A stretch of DNA of 64,000 bases, taken from NCBI GenBank assembly GCA_016285835.1, contig JAEERM010000001.1, forward strand, positions 22,102-86,101. The letters are read 5' to 3'. This DNA comes from Fibrobacter sp. (GTDB taxonomy: Bacteria; Fibrobacterota; Fibrobacteria; Fibrobacterales; Fibrobacteraceae). The notes below the pieces were generated by a model. That model was not told the DNA's origin. It ran no database searches and saw only the letters and a program-made list of their open reading frames with translations. The position numbers and the translations under genes were made by a program. Of the stretch, positions 52,512-61,569 are shown one piece after another. How positions within the stretch are numbered: the stretch's first letter is position 1; every line of letters starts with the position of its first letter.

Positions 52512-54062
52512 ATGCTGAAATTGCGTCACGTTTTTCCTGCCCTAGCGATATTTGCAGGCTCTGCCTTGGCCGCCCCGGCGGATTCCGTGGCGTCTAAAGG
52601 TTATTTCCAGATCGGTACGGATTTCAATTTCGGCTTGAACGGTGGCCCCACCGACCCTACATTTGCAGTGGATACGGTTGAAACGTACGGAAACAACTGG
52701 CGCGGGCTCCGCATCCCGCTAGAGACGGCTCGCAGTTACGAAGACCATGTGGACCCGTTCTTTATGCTCAGTTTCCGCGCTGGCTACAGGGATTTCCATT
52801 TTTTGATTGAGGCTCCGCTGCGCAAGGATATCGAGGCGTGGTATGATTCCGACCTCAAGACGAACTTTACTTACAAGCCGAGCGAACTCGACATTTCCGT
52901 CCCTATAAATGCATACGCAAAGTGGAATAACGAAGTCGGTTACGTCCAGTTGGGCCGCTTCAGTCCCGACGACTTGAAGGTTTCCCCGAACGACCTCGCG
53001 TTGGGCGGCACGCCTTACCACGACGGGCTTCTCTGGAAATTTGAACCGGGAATTTTCCGTTACGACTTCTTGGTGAGTTCGCTGAACGCTTGGCTCTTTG
53101 GCGATGTGGTGGACCCTGCGACAGGCTGCCCTCCCGAAGGGACTGAGGCCTACGAACAAAAATGTACTCCGTCGAACAAGCAGGCGAGCAACCAGCGCAA
53201 CCGCAAGTACGACGAAAACGTGAAGAACCTCGTGTATCACCGCGTGGGCGTGGAAACGAAGCATTTCTGGACCTATGTCATCGAAGAGAGCATGGTGGGC
53301 GGCAAGGACTTGGAATTCCGCTCGCTCAATCCGTTCATGTTTCTGCACAACAACTTCGGTGGTGGCTACACCAAGGCTGTGACGACGTTCGAACTCGGGC
53401 TTACGCCGATTAAGGGCGCAAAGTTCTACGGGCAGGTGAACCTGGAAGACATCAACAGCCCCGTGGGCGAGGACGACGACAAGGGTACGAACCGCAGCAT
53501 GATAAGCTACATGGCCGGCTATTACCACGAAATCTCGACACACCGTTACGGAACGTTCTCGTGGCGTTTCGACGTGGTGCGAACCGACCCCGTGCATAAC
53601 AACGGGCGCTTGCCTTTCTTGGAATACTCCAGCCGCCGCCTCTACCGCAGCAATTATCGCGAACAAAACGACCCCGATTATGCCGACATGTTCTTTGTGG
53701 ATTATCCCATCGGCTACCGTCGCGGCTCCGACGCACTGGACCTCTGGCTTGACTTGGGCTGGAAATGGGGACGCCATTCCGCGCGGCTCGAACTGGCCTG
53801 GCTGCGTCAGGGAGACAACGAACTTTATACGAGCTACGACCGTGCTGTGGCGACCGAATCTTCTCCGTCGGGACACGAAGAGGCTCAGTATATATTGGAT
53901 GCTCTGTACCAGATGCAATACAACAGCAATTTCTCCATCTATCTGGGTGGGGGAGTGCGCCGTTACGACAATCTGGCGCATATCTTGGATAAGGATGGCG
54001 TGGACGGATGGATCCGTTCTGGCATAAAGATGACCTTCAATCCAGTCGACACGAAGTTCTAA
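52512..54062 (+). CDS. Large outer-membrane beta-barrel protein
   Basis: A 516-residue protein with a signal peptide ending SALAAPA. Regular alternation of aromatic and Gly residues through its length (GYFQIGTDFNFGLN, VGYVQLGRFSPDDL, FYGQVNLEDI, LDLWLDLGWKWGRHSARLEL, IYLGGGVRRYD) and a final MTFNPVDTKF with terminal Phe indicate a 14-18-strand barrel. It resembles porin-like or capsule-assembly-type barrels, but no family was recognised. No ribosome binding site is evident. It is between two terminator/promoter regions and so monocistronic. Confidence 0.75.
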   Translation: MLKLRHVFPALAIFAGSALAAPADSVASKGYFQIGTDFNFGLNGGPTDPTFAVDTVETYGNNWRGLRIPLETARSYEDHVDPFFMLSFRAGYRDFHFLIEAPLRKDIEAWYDSDLKTNFTYKPSELDISVPINAYAKWNNEVGYVQLGRFSPDDLKVSPNDLALGGTPYHDGLLWKFEPGIFRYDFLVSSLNAWLFGDVVDPATGCPPEGTEAYEQKCTPSNKQASNQRNRKYDENVKNLVYHRVGVETKHFWTYVIEESMVGGKDLEFRSLNPFMFLHNNFGGGYTKAVTTFELGLTPIKGAKFYGQVNLEDINSPVGEDDDKGTNRSMISYMAGYYHEISTHRYGTFSWRFDVVRTDPVHNNGRLPFLEYSSRRLYRSNYREQNDPDYADMFFVDYPIGYRRGSDALDLWLDLGWKWGRHSARLELAWLRQGDNELYTSYDRAVATESSPSGHEEAQYILDALYQMQYNSNFSIYLGGGVRRYDNLAHILDKDGVDGWIRSGIKMTFNPVDTKF

Positions 54063-54145
54063 AAAAATCGATTTGAGCTTTCTATAAATTCTTGTTTACA
54101 AATGGTGCGCTTTGAAAAAAATCGCCTTTTTTGAATATTATGGCG

Positions 54146-54177
54146 TTTGAGTTTATTTTGTTTTTATTTTACATTTG
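54146..54177 (+). promoter_or_regulatory. Promoter of the collagen-like lipoprotein cluster
   Basis: TTTG (54146-54149), 20 bp, then TACATTTG (54170-54177) matches the Bacteroidota -33/-7 promoter exactly in form and spacing. The ATG is 35 nt downstream with AGGAG in the leader. The two following genes lack such a promoter, which suggests a three-gene operon. Confidence 0.6.
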
Positions 54178-54211
54178 CGTAAGCAAAAAAACTCATTTAT
54201 AGGAGCATATA

Positions 54212-56140
54212 ATGACAATCAAACACTATGCCTATGCAGCGGGCATCGCCATGAGCCTAGTGCTTTTTGCGGCGTGTGGTGACGACGTCACCGAAGTGAC
54301 CAATGTAAGCGAGAATGCCTCGCTCGACCAGGTCAAGAAGTTCAAGGAACTTCCGAAATGCGAAGAGGATATTGAAGGGACCCTCGTTTATGTGAAGGAT
54401 TCCGCGAAAGTGTTCGGTTGCACCAGCGATGGCTGGGTTCGTTTCAATGGACTTGACGGTGCAGATGGCAAGAATGGTTCTAAAGGTAAAGACGGCATGA
54501 ACTGCACTGCCAAGCAGAACAAGAAAAAGACCGGTTACGACATTGTCTGCGACGGCAAGACGATTGCCACTATTGAAAACGGTTCCGATGGAAAGAATGG
54601 TTCGGACGGCGATGACGGCGTGAACTGCACCGCCAAGCAGAACAAGAAAAAGACGGGTATCGATGTTACTTGCGGCGACAAGACCGTGACGATTCCGGAT
54701 GGAATTGATGGTGCCGATGGTGCCGGTTGCACTTTTAAAGAAGGTGAAAACGGAGCCGTCAAGGTGACTTGCGGTGAAGGTGCCGATGCGAATTCCCTCA
54801 CCCTGTTCAAGGCCGTTTGCGGCAATAACTCCTTTGACCCAGAAACGCAGTTCTGCTTTAAGGAACCCGAACATGGGGAGTCTTATGTGGGTGACCGTTG
54901 TAAATACAGAAATCCTGTGATGGTCAGTTCCGAACAAGAGGAAGGTGAACCTGTAAAGGAAGATTTTTTCGATGAAGTTTACGATCCCCGGTATTCATTT
55001 TGCGATGGGAGTGATTCGCTCCGACAAAAATGCAGGGTTGTACAAAGTGAAGGAGACACTGTTTGGCTCGGCTACGATTACGAGAATGAGTATTGTGACG
55101 GGAGTACATACAAGATAAGGGCTCTAGCCAGTTGTGTCAAGGGCGACAAGAAGAGCCCGAAATACCAGCCCGAATACCAGTACTGCTATAAGACAAAGCT
55201 GGCCAAGGGTATCCAGATTGCTTATATGCCTCAATGCGGTTCGGACAATCGCTATTACAACCCCCGTACGGACTACTGTACGTTAAAGAAGTCGGGCAAA
55301 GGTGAACTCCATGATACGAAGGTTTGCACGCAGTCGGGCAAGGTGAAGGATTCTCTCAATATCGATGTTCGTTATACTGGAGAGGACGATTTTCAGGGCC
55401 GGGGCTCAATTTGCGATACCCGCGATTACCAGGTCTACAAGTACACGACTATTAACAATATGGTATGGATGGCGCAGAACCTGAACTACACTGACGAGCA
55501 TATGAATCGCCGTACTGCAAAGAGTGATATCAGGCTCAATTCTACCAGTTTCTGCTACAATAACGATGCTACCAATTGCGACAAGTATGGCCGCCTCTAC
55601 ACATGGAGTGCCGCCATTGATTCCGTCGCGCTCGATTCGGGAAAAAATGCTATAGTCTGTGGCTATGGTGCTGAAGGTTGTTTCGATAAACCGAATTATA
55701 TAAAGGGTATTTGCCCCGATGGCTGGCGTTTGCCGGTTCTTGAAGAGGTTGCTAGACTTGAAGGAGAATCTCAGATATACATGGTCAATGACCTTGGTTC
55801 CTTGTTTAGTGGAACCAAACAAGAGGATATTGAATGGAACATGAATGGTGCTGTGGGAACGAATACATCTGGTTTTGCTGCTCTCCCGTCTGGTTTTGCG
55901 ACTTTTAAATACGAAGACGATACTTGGACTTGGGGCTATTCGGGTGTGCGTGAACATATGGCTATTTGGACAACGACAGAGTTCGATGACTCTAACCTTG
56001 CTGTTGACCCTCCCCAAGGGCGCACGTGGACAAAGGCTTATAAGTGGTATATTGCAAACTCGAACGAATCGCCGAGTTTTGGTCCCGTTGAAAAATACCA
56101 TGCATTCTCTGTCCGTTGTGTTCGGGATGATGTTGAATAA
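54212..56140 (+). CDS. Collagen-like FISUMP lipoprotein 1
   Basis: A 642-residue surface lipoprotein. The signal (MSLVLFAAC) is acylated at Cys 22. A conserved EVTNVSENASLDQVKKFKELPKC region (shown in outline) is followed by Gly-X-Y stretches (GADGKNGSKGKDG, GSDGKNGSDGDDG), each followed by a ~28-residue module C-x-A-K-Q-N-K-K-K-T-G ... C-D/G-x-K. Cys-repeat modules of CGxxxFDPETQFC type come next (about 210-400). The C-terminal FISUMP domain (about 415-640) has WMAQNLNY, YGRLYTWSAA, CPDGWRLP and FSVRCVRD. Function of the domain is unknown; a surface role is inferred. Confidence 0.85.
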   Translation: MTIKHYAYAAGIAMSLVLFAACGDDVTEVTNVSENASLDQVKKFKELPKCEEDIEGTLVYVKDSAKVFGCTSDGWVRFNGLDGADGKNGSKGKDGMNCTAKQNKKKTGYDIVCDGKTIATIENGSDGKNGSDGDDGVNCTAKQNKKKTGIDVTCGDKTVTIPDGIDGADGAGCTFKEGENGAVKVTCGEGADANSLTLFKAVCGNNSFDPETQFCFKEPEHGESYVGDRCKYRNPVMVSSEQEEGEPVKEDFFDEVYDPRYSFCDGSDSLRQKCRVVQSEGDTVWLGYDYENEYCDGSTYKIRALASCVKGDKKSPKYQPEYQYCYKTKLAKGIQIAYMPQCGSDNRYYNPRTDYCTLKKSGKGELHDTKVCTQSGKVKDSLNIDVRYTGEDDFQGRGSICDTRDYQVYKYTTINNMVWMAQNLNYTDEHMNRRTAKSDIRLNSTSFCYNNDATNCDKYGRLYTWSAAIDSVALDSGKNAIVCGYGAEGCFDKPNYIKGICPDGWRLPVLEEVARLEGESQIYMVNDLGSLFSGTKQEDIEWNMNGAVGTNTSGFAALPSGFATFKYEDDTWTWGYSGVREHMAIWTTTEFDDSNLAVDPPQGRTWTKAYKWYIANSNESPSFGPVEKYHAFSVRCVRDDVE

Positions 56141-56201
56141 GGCCGACATGGGCTAGATTATCAAAAAATTTTAAACAGGAAACTTATTAAAGGAGATATA
56201 G

Positions 56202-57941
56202 ATGGCAATCAGACACTATGTCTATGCAGCGGGAATCGCTGCGGGTCTCGCACTCTTCGCGGCGTGCGGCGACGAAGTCACCGAAGTGACGAATGTGAGC
56301 GAGAAGGCTTCGCTCGACCAGGTCAAGAAATTCAAGGAACTCCCGAAGTGCGACGAGGATGCCGAAGGCTCCCTCGTGTACGTGAAGGATTCTGCAAAGG
56401 TGTTTTCCTGCTCCGGCAAGGACTGGGTCCAGTTGAACGGTAAGGACGGCTCCGATGGTAAGAACGGCTCGAACGGTGAAGATGGTTCAAGTTGCACCGT
56501 GAAGCAGAACAAGAAAAAGACAGGCCTTGACATTGTCTGCGACGGCAAGAAGGTTGGTTCTGTGGAAAACGGTTCCGACGGCAAGAACGGTTCGGACGGC
56601 AACGACGGCACGAGCTGCACCGTGAAGCAGAACAAGAAAAAGACCGGCTTCGACATCATCTGCGATGGCAAAACTGTGGGTACGGTTTCAAATGGCGATG
56701 ATGGCAAGATTGGTGACGGCTGCTCCCTTGAGGACAATGGCTTAGGGCAGGTGACCGTGAAGTGTGGCGGAAAGACCGTGACGCTTGTCAAGGATTTTTG
56801 CGGTACTGAAACCTTCGACTCGGAAACGCAGTTTTGCGTAGAGAATAAGCCCTACCTGAAATGCCACAACGCACCTGAAAAATATAAAGATAAACTAAAT
56901 GAAGATGGTTCTTACGATGTGAAAAGCTTTTTCTGCGATACGACGGATGTCCTTGAAAATTTGTGTGGTGGTAAAACGTTTGACCTTACGACGCAGTTTT
57001 GCTACCTAAACATGGTTGTTTTGCCCCGTTGTAGCAAGGTTGCCCCGCATGTGGATGAAAAGAACCTGGAAGATGATGGTTCTTATATTGGGTATTACTT
57101 TTGCCATAATGGGGTTCTTTGGAATAAATGCGGAGGAAATCGTTATGTTGCGCGGACCTACGGCTCCGAATATGATCCGGAAACCCAGTTTTGCAGCTTG
57201 AAGGATCCTGGCGATCCGAGTGGACTTATCGTGGATCGTTGCGGCAAGAAAAAGAAGGAGTACGACGTTAATGATTCCATGTGCGTGAATGGCAAGGTCG
57301 TAAACGCTAAGGAATGTTGCAAACTCAATGGTGTCGGCGAAAATTGGTGTGAAGAAGATTCTCACATATATGATGTCCGTACGCATTTCTGCGACACTCG
57401 TGACGGACAATCTTATAAGTTCACAAAAATCGTCAAGGAAATCGAGGCAGGGAAAGTTTACTCAGAAACCTGGATGGCCGAAAATCTCAACTATGTTCTT
57501 ACGGCTGCGGCTGACTTTGTGAGTGAATGTCGCAAAAAAGATGGTTCTTGCGACAAAACGTATGGACGTTATTATTCATGGCCTACTGCAAAAATTGCTT
57601 GCCCGGATGGCTGGGCTCTTCCGACACAAGATCAGTATGCTGACTTGTTTGGTGCGTATGGTAATGACATAGGCGCCTTCCTTAACGAGTCTATGAATAC
57701 GTCTGGTTTCTCTGTAATCCCTGGAGGTTATTTGAATTCGGACGATAAGGGTGATGACAAGGTCTATGAAGTGACTGATCCCGAGAGTGCATTCTTCTGG
57801 AGCAAAACAGGAATTAGTAGCGCCCAAGGGAAATCTGCTTATTTCGGCAAGGTTGGCCCAAATGACGTTGATGCAACTAAGGGCATGTCCGACGTAGAGA
57901 ATATTAATTTGATTAACGTCCGTTGCATCAAGAAGGACTAA
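56202..57941 (+). CDS. Collagen-like FISUMP lipoprotein 2
   Basis: A 579-residue paralogue of the preceding gene. It has the same lipoprotein signal (AALFAACGDE-like, read ALFAACGDE), Gly-X-Y blocks (GSDGKNGSNGEDG, GSDGKNGSDGNDG) alternating with two CTVKQNKKKTG modules, Cys repeats (CGTETFDSETQFC, CGGKTFDLTTQFC, YDPETQFC) and a shorter C-terminal FISUMP domain (TWMAENLNYV, YGRYYSWPTA, CPDGWALP, INVRCIKKD). AAAGGAGATATAG precedes the ATG, identical to the third gene. It is 61 bp after gene 1 with no separate promoter seen. Confidence 0.85.
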   Translation: MAIRHYVYAAGIAAGLALFAACGDEVTEVTNVSEKASLDQVKKFKELPKCDEDAEGSLVYVKDSAKVFSCSGKDWVQLNGKDGSDGKNGSNGEDGSSCTVKQNKKKTGLDIVCDGKKVGSVENGSDGKNGSDGNDGTSCTVKQNKKKTGFDIICDGKTVGTVSNGDDGKIGDGCSLEDNGLGQVTVKCGGKTVTLVKDFCGTETFDSETQFCVENKPYLKCHNAPEKYKDKLNEDGSYDVKSFFCDTTDVLENLCGGKTFDLTTQFCYLNMVVLPRCSKVAPHVDEKNLEDDGSYIGYYFCHNGVLWNKCGGNRYVARTYGSEYDPETQFCSLKDPGDPSGLIVDRCGKKKKEYDVNDSMCVNGKVVNAKECCKLNGVGENWCEEDSHIYDVRTHFCDTRDGQSYKFTKIVKEIEAGKVYSETWMAENLNYVLTAAADFVSECRKKDGSCDKTYGRYYSWPTAKIACPDGWALPTQDQYADLFGAYGNDIGAFLNESMNTSGFSVIPGGYLNSDDKGDDKVYEVTDPESAFFWSKTGISSAQGKSAYFGKVGPNDVDATKGMSDVENINLINVRCIKKD

Positions 57942-58001
57942 GGCTCTAGTCTGTTATAACAAGGAAATTTAAACAGGAAATTTTATTTAAAGGAGATATA
58001 G

Positions 58002-58994
58002 ATGGCTATCAGACACTATGTCTATGCAGCGGGAATCGCTGCGGGTCTCGCACTCCTCGCGGCGTGCGGCGACGAAGTCACCAAAGTGACCAATGTGGAC
58101 GAGAAGGCCTCGTTCGAACAGGTAAAGAAGTTCAAGGAACTCCCGAAGTGCGACGAAGATGCCGAAGGCTCCCTCGTGTACGTGAAGGATTCTGCGAAGG
58201 TGTTCGTGTGCACCGGTGACGGTTGGAGCCAGTTGGATGGTTCCGACGGTTCCGACGGCAAGAACGGCACGAGTGGAGATAATGGCTCGAGCTGCGTAGC
58301 CAAGCAGAACAAGAAAAAGAATGGTTTCGACGTGATTTGCGATGGCAAGACGCTGGGCACGATTACGAACGGCACCGACGGTAAGAGCGGCAATGCCGGT
58401 AAGGACGGCAGCATGAACTGCTCCGCCAAGCAGAACAAGAAAAAGAACGGCTTCGACATTGTTTGCGATGGCAAGACGCTGGGCACGATTACGAATGGCG
58501 CCGCTGGCGAAGACTGCTCGCTTACGGAAGGCGAAAATGGCACGGCCATCGTGAAGTGTGGCAAGGACGGCGAGTCCGTGACGCTGTTCTCTGCTTATTG
58601 CGGTGCGAAAAGCTTCGATCCGGCAACGCAGTTCTGCGGAAGCGACTTCGGAGTCTATCCGCTTTGTCACAATGCTATTGGAGAACTTGCAGAGCAACTC
58701 CATTCCGATGGCACTTATGATGTGGATAAATATTTCTGCGATGCTTCGGATATACTGTTGAACAAGTGCTTCAATGTAACCTACGACAACACGACGCAGT
58801 TCTGTGCTCCCGCTTTGGGAATCCTCGAACGCTGCGAAACGGTTGCCGAGGGTGTGGATGAAGAAGCCCTGTTCGAAGATAAAAGCTTCAACGCATCGCA
58901 GTACTTCTGCAATAAGGGTGTCCTTTACGAGAAGTGCAATGGTGTCATATACGATCCAGAACACCAGTCCTGTGAAAATGGTGAAGTGCGGTGA
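58002..58994 (+). CDS. Collagen-like lipoprotein 3, truncated, no FISUMP domain
   Basis: A 330-residue third paralogue with the same lipoprotein signal, two Gly-X-Y blocks (GSDGSDGKNGTSGDNG and GTDGKSGNAGKDG), two KQNKKKNGFD modules and Cys repeats (CGAKSFDPATQFC, CFNVTYDNTTQFC, CNGVIYDPEHQSC). It stops after ENGEVR and lacks the C-terminal domain. The +1 frame across the stop reads VKCGEPYDKENEDKQF and ends at 59031, just before the terminator. A single-base frameshift near 58980 therefore seems likely, either as mutation or sequencing error. Even repaired it would lack the FISUMP domain. Confidence 0.8.
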   Translation: MAIRHYVYAAGIAAGLALLAACGDEVTKVTNVDEKASFEQVKKFKELPKCDEDAEGSLVYVKDSAKVFVCTGDGWSQLDGSDGSDGKNGTSGDNGSSCVAKQNKKKNGFDVICDGKTLGTITNGTDGKSGNAGKDGSMNCSAKQNKKKNGFDIVCDGKTLGTITNGAAGEDCSLTEGENGTAIVKCGKDGESVTLFSAYCGAKSFDPATQFCGSDFGVYPLCHNAIGELAEQLHSDGTYDVDKYFCDASDILLNKCFNVTYDNTTQFCAPALGILERCETVAEGVDEEALFEDKSFNASQYFCNKGVLYEKCNGVIYDPEHQSCENGEVR

Positions 58995-59039
58995 ACCGTA
59001 CGACAAAGAAAACGAAGATAAACAGTTCTAAAATTTCAA

Positions 59040-59066
59040 ACGGGTCGGTATAGCCGACCCGTTTTT
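59040..59066 (+). terminator. Terminator of the collagen-like lipoprotein operon
   Basis: A perfect 8-bp stem CGGGTCGG / CCGACCCG (9 with the flanking A-T pair), with a 5-nt loop, is followed by TTTTT. It lies 9 bp past the stop of the frameshifted reading and 46 bp past the TGA. Confidence 0.85.
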
Positions 59067-59071
59067 CTGTA

Positions 59072-59101
59072 TAAAAAAACGGCTCCCCATCGGGAGCCGT
59101 T
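59072..59101 (-). terminator. Terminator of the Rpn-type nuclease gene
   Basis: On the minus strand, a perfect 10-bp stem AACGGCTCCC / GGGAGCCGTT with a 4-nt loop is followed by a T-run (seven T). It is 19 bp past the gene's stop and back to back with the plus-strand terminator. Confidence 0.85.
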
Positions 59102-59119
59102 CGTATGAATGCGTTTGAT

Positions 59120-60094
59120 TTAGGTTTGCTCACGCCGTTTTTTCTGGAGTGTGTCAATTCGAGCTTGAATCTCTTCGATTTGATTCTCGGGAATACCCAT
59201 TTCGCGCAGCGCAGCTGCCGTATCGGCTTTCGCCTTCGCTTGCGCTTCCGCGCGTGCTTCCGCGCGTGCTTTCGCGCGCGCTTCCGCGAGTTCCCTGCGG
59301 AATTCGTCTCCGGCACTCACGAAACCGTATTTCTGTCCGATGCTTACGAATGCCATGTCGAGCTCCTTCAGCACGTCCTTGGTGACGTACTCCTTCAAAT
59401 ATATACTAATCTTCGCCAGCAGGCAACTCGCCTTGTCGTACGGCATCCGCAGCAGCGGCTTCCTGAACAGTGGCAGAACTTGGAGAAGTTTCTCTTTGTC
59501 GTAGGCGTACTTCATCGCTATAACGCCCATTCCTGTGGCCGTGTCTTCGCAGGCGAGGCAGTCGCTGTCGGGAATGTCGACCATGTTCACGAACGAGCAG
59601 GCGAACGGGAGTATTCTCCCGCGGAAACACGAGGGATACCTGTCTTCGATGCTCCCGAGCGGGTTCCAGTGCTCGCGCCCGTTGTAAAAAATGATGGCCA
59701 TCGTGGGGAGTCCGCTGAAGGCTCGGTGTTCGCTGTATATCTTCATCACGGAATTCACGTATCGCGCAATCTGGTCGAGCGTGCCGGAATTGCGCCCGGA
59801 CTTGTGCTCTGCGAGGATACCCACGAGCAGGGGCGCTCCTGTGGCGACTTCCACGCGGAAGGCGAGGTCGGCTTCTCCGGTCTCTTCGACATCGGAATAC
59901 GAGTCGGGGATGCGCACGAGCGTGTCGAGGTTCACCTCCGAGATGAACTCGCTGATTTCGCGGTTCACCTTGCCGGAAAGTTCCAGCAGGAGCCTGAGCC
60001 GCCCGATGTCGGAAAAAAGCCATCTGAAAAAGGCATCATGTGGTTTTGGCTGGGATGCTTCGTCTGTATTTGTCTTTGGATCTGTATTTCCCAT
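59120..60094 (-). CDS. Rpn/PD-(D/E)XK nuclease family protein (transposase-like)
   Basis: A 324-residue protein of the Rpn (recombination-promoting nuclease) group. Features are PHDAFFRWLFSD near residue 18, the nuclease core D ... ILAEHKSG (E-x-K, about 75-98), LDQIARYV, and PTMAIIFYNGREHW. The C-terminal ~60 residues are a helical Ala/Arg/Glu/Lys repeat (ARAEARAEAQAKAKAD) ending in a short coiled coil. Such proteins are often multi-copy and mobile, but no flanking repeats are seen here. It converges with the lipoprotein cluster. Confidence 0.82.
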   Translation of the reverse strand: MGNTDPKTNTDEASQPKPHDAFFRWLFSDIGRLRLLLELSGKVNREISEFISEVNLDTLVRIPDSYSDVEETGEADLAFRVEVATGAPLLVGILAEHKSGRNSGTLDQIARYVNSVMKIYSEHRAFSGLPTMAIIFYNGREHWNPLGSIEDRYPSCFRGRILPFACSFVNMVDIPDSDCLACEDTATGMGVIAMKYAYDKEKLLQVLPLFRKPLLRMPYDKASCLLAKISIYLKEYVTKDVLKELDMAFVSIGQKYGFVSAGDEFRRELAEARAKARAEARAEAQAKAKADTAAALREMGIPENQIEEIQARIDTLQKKRREQT

Positions 60095-60362
60095 CTGTTT
60101 ACTCCATATAGAGGGTTCGTACCCTATAGACGTTTTAACTGGGAATTTTTTCCTGTGTTTTTTGAGAAAAATGCATCCAATAGCACCTTGAAATGCGTAA
60201 CTTGTTGTTCCTCATAAGGTTGTAAAAGACGTGCTTTTATGTAAATTTTTATTTTCTCGTTATGCCGTACCCCAATATCTTGTATATTTAACTATGCCCC
60301 CTACACAAGATATAGTTTTTTTAGTAAAATTGTACAGTAATTTTTCGAGAAGGAGTCTAGGT

Positions 60363-61547
60363 ATGTATGAAATCGGAACCCCGCTCAGCACAACTGCTAC
60401 CAAGGTGCTTTTCTGTGGCGCCGGTGAACTGGGTAAGGAAGTCATCATCGAGATGATGCGACTGGGGGTGGAGGTCGTGGCTGTCGATCGCTACGCCAAC
60501 GCTCCGGGCATGCAGGTTGCTCACCGTTCTTATGTTATCAACATGCTCGACGGCCTGGCCCTTCGCGAGGTGATTGAGCGCGAGAAGCCCGACTACATCG
60601 TTCCTGAGGTCGAGGCGATTGCGACTGACACGCTCGTGGAACTTGAGAAGGAAGGCTTCAACGTCATCCCGACGGCCAAGGCGACCAAGCTCACCATGAA
60701 CCGCGAAGGCATCCGCCGCCTCGCGGCCGAGGAACTGGGCCTCAAGACGAGCCCGTACCGTTTTGCAGACAACTTTGAAGAATTCAAGAGCGCCGTGAAG
60801 GAAATCGGCATCCCGTGCGTCGTGAAGCCGGTGATGAGCTCTTCTGGCCACGGCCAGAGCGTCATCAAGACGGAAGCCGATATCGAAAATTCGTGGAACA
60901 TTTCCCAGACGGGTGGCCGCACGGGCCAGGCGAGCCGCGTGATTGTCGAGGGCTTCGTGCCGTTCGACTACGAGATTACGCTCCTCACGGTGCGCCATGT
61001 GGGCGGTACCAGCTTCCTCGAACCGGTCGGTCACCATCAGGTGGGCGGCGACTACCAGGAATCTTGGCAGCCGCAGCCGATGAAGCCCGAACTTCTCGAA
61101 AAAGCAAAAGATATTGCGAAAAAGGTGACGGACGCCCTGGGCGGCCGTGGCATCTTTGGCGTGGAACTGTTCGTGTGCAAAGACGATGTGCTGTTTAGCG
61201 AAGTTTCTCCGCGCCCGCACGATACCGGCATGGTGACGCTGATCAGCCAGGATCTTTCGGAGTTCGCGCTCCATGCGCGTGCCGTTCTCGGCCTGCCGAT
61301 CCCGAACATCGCCTTCCACGGCCCGAGCGCTTCCAAGGCCATTGTCGTCGAGGGTGTGTCCGACCACGTACAGTTTGGCAATCTGGGCGAAGTTCTCGCC
61401 GAGCCGGACACGAATATCCGTTTGTTCGGCAAACCGCAACTCAATGGGCACCGCCGTATGGGCGTGCTCCTTGCGCGCCGCGATACCGTAGAAGAGGCGA
61501 AGGCCGCGGTCATGGCCATGCGCGAAAAGGTTCAGGTTAAACTTTAA
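60363..61547 (+). CDS. purT: Formate-dependent GAR transformylase
   Basis: An ATP-grasp enzyme that formylates glycinamide ribonucleotide using free formate. From the ATG at 60363 (AAGGAG upstream) it is 394 residues. It has the N-terminal [33 protein letters not shown], the ATP-grasp lid [56 protein letters not shown] and RRMGVLLAR. Length is normal. It lies 22 bp upstream of pflB, whose product makes its substrate formate. Confidence 0.96.
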   Translation: MYEIGTPLSTTATKVLFCGAGELGKEVIIEMMRLGVEVVAVDRYANAPGMQVAHRSYVINMLDGLALREVIEREKPDYIVPEVEAIATDTLVELEKEGFNVIPTAKATKLTMNREGIRRLAAEELGLKTSPYRFADNFEEFKSAVKEIGIPCVVKPVMSSSGHGQSVIKTEADIENSWNISQTGGRTGQASRVIVEGFVPFDYEITLLTVRHVGGTSFLEPVGHHQVGGDYQESWQPQPMKPELLEKAKDIAKKVTDALGGRGIFGVELFVCKDDVLFSEVSPRPHDTGMVTLISQDLSEFALHARAVLGLPIPNIAFHGPSASKAIVVEGVSDHVQFGNLGEVLAEPDTNIRLFGKPQLNGHRRMGVLLARRDTVEEAKAAVMAMREKVQVKL

Positions 61548-61569
61548 TAGGATTTTTTAAGAGGTGAAA

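Noticed and set aside
59105..60217. 370-codon plus-strand frame opposite the Rpn-type gene
   Set aside because: The minus strand encodes the conserved nuclease motifs and ends at a matching terminator.
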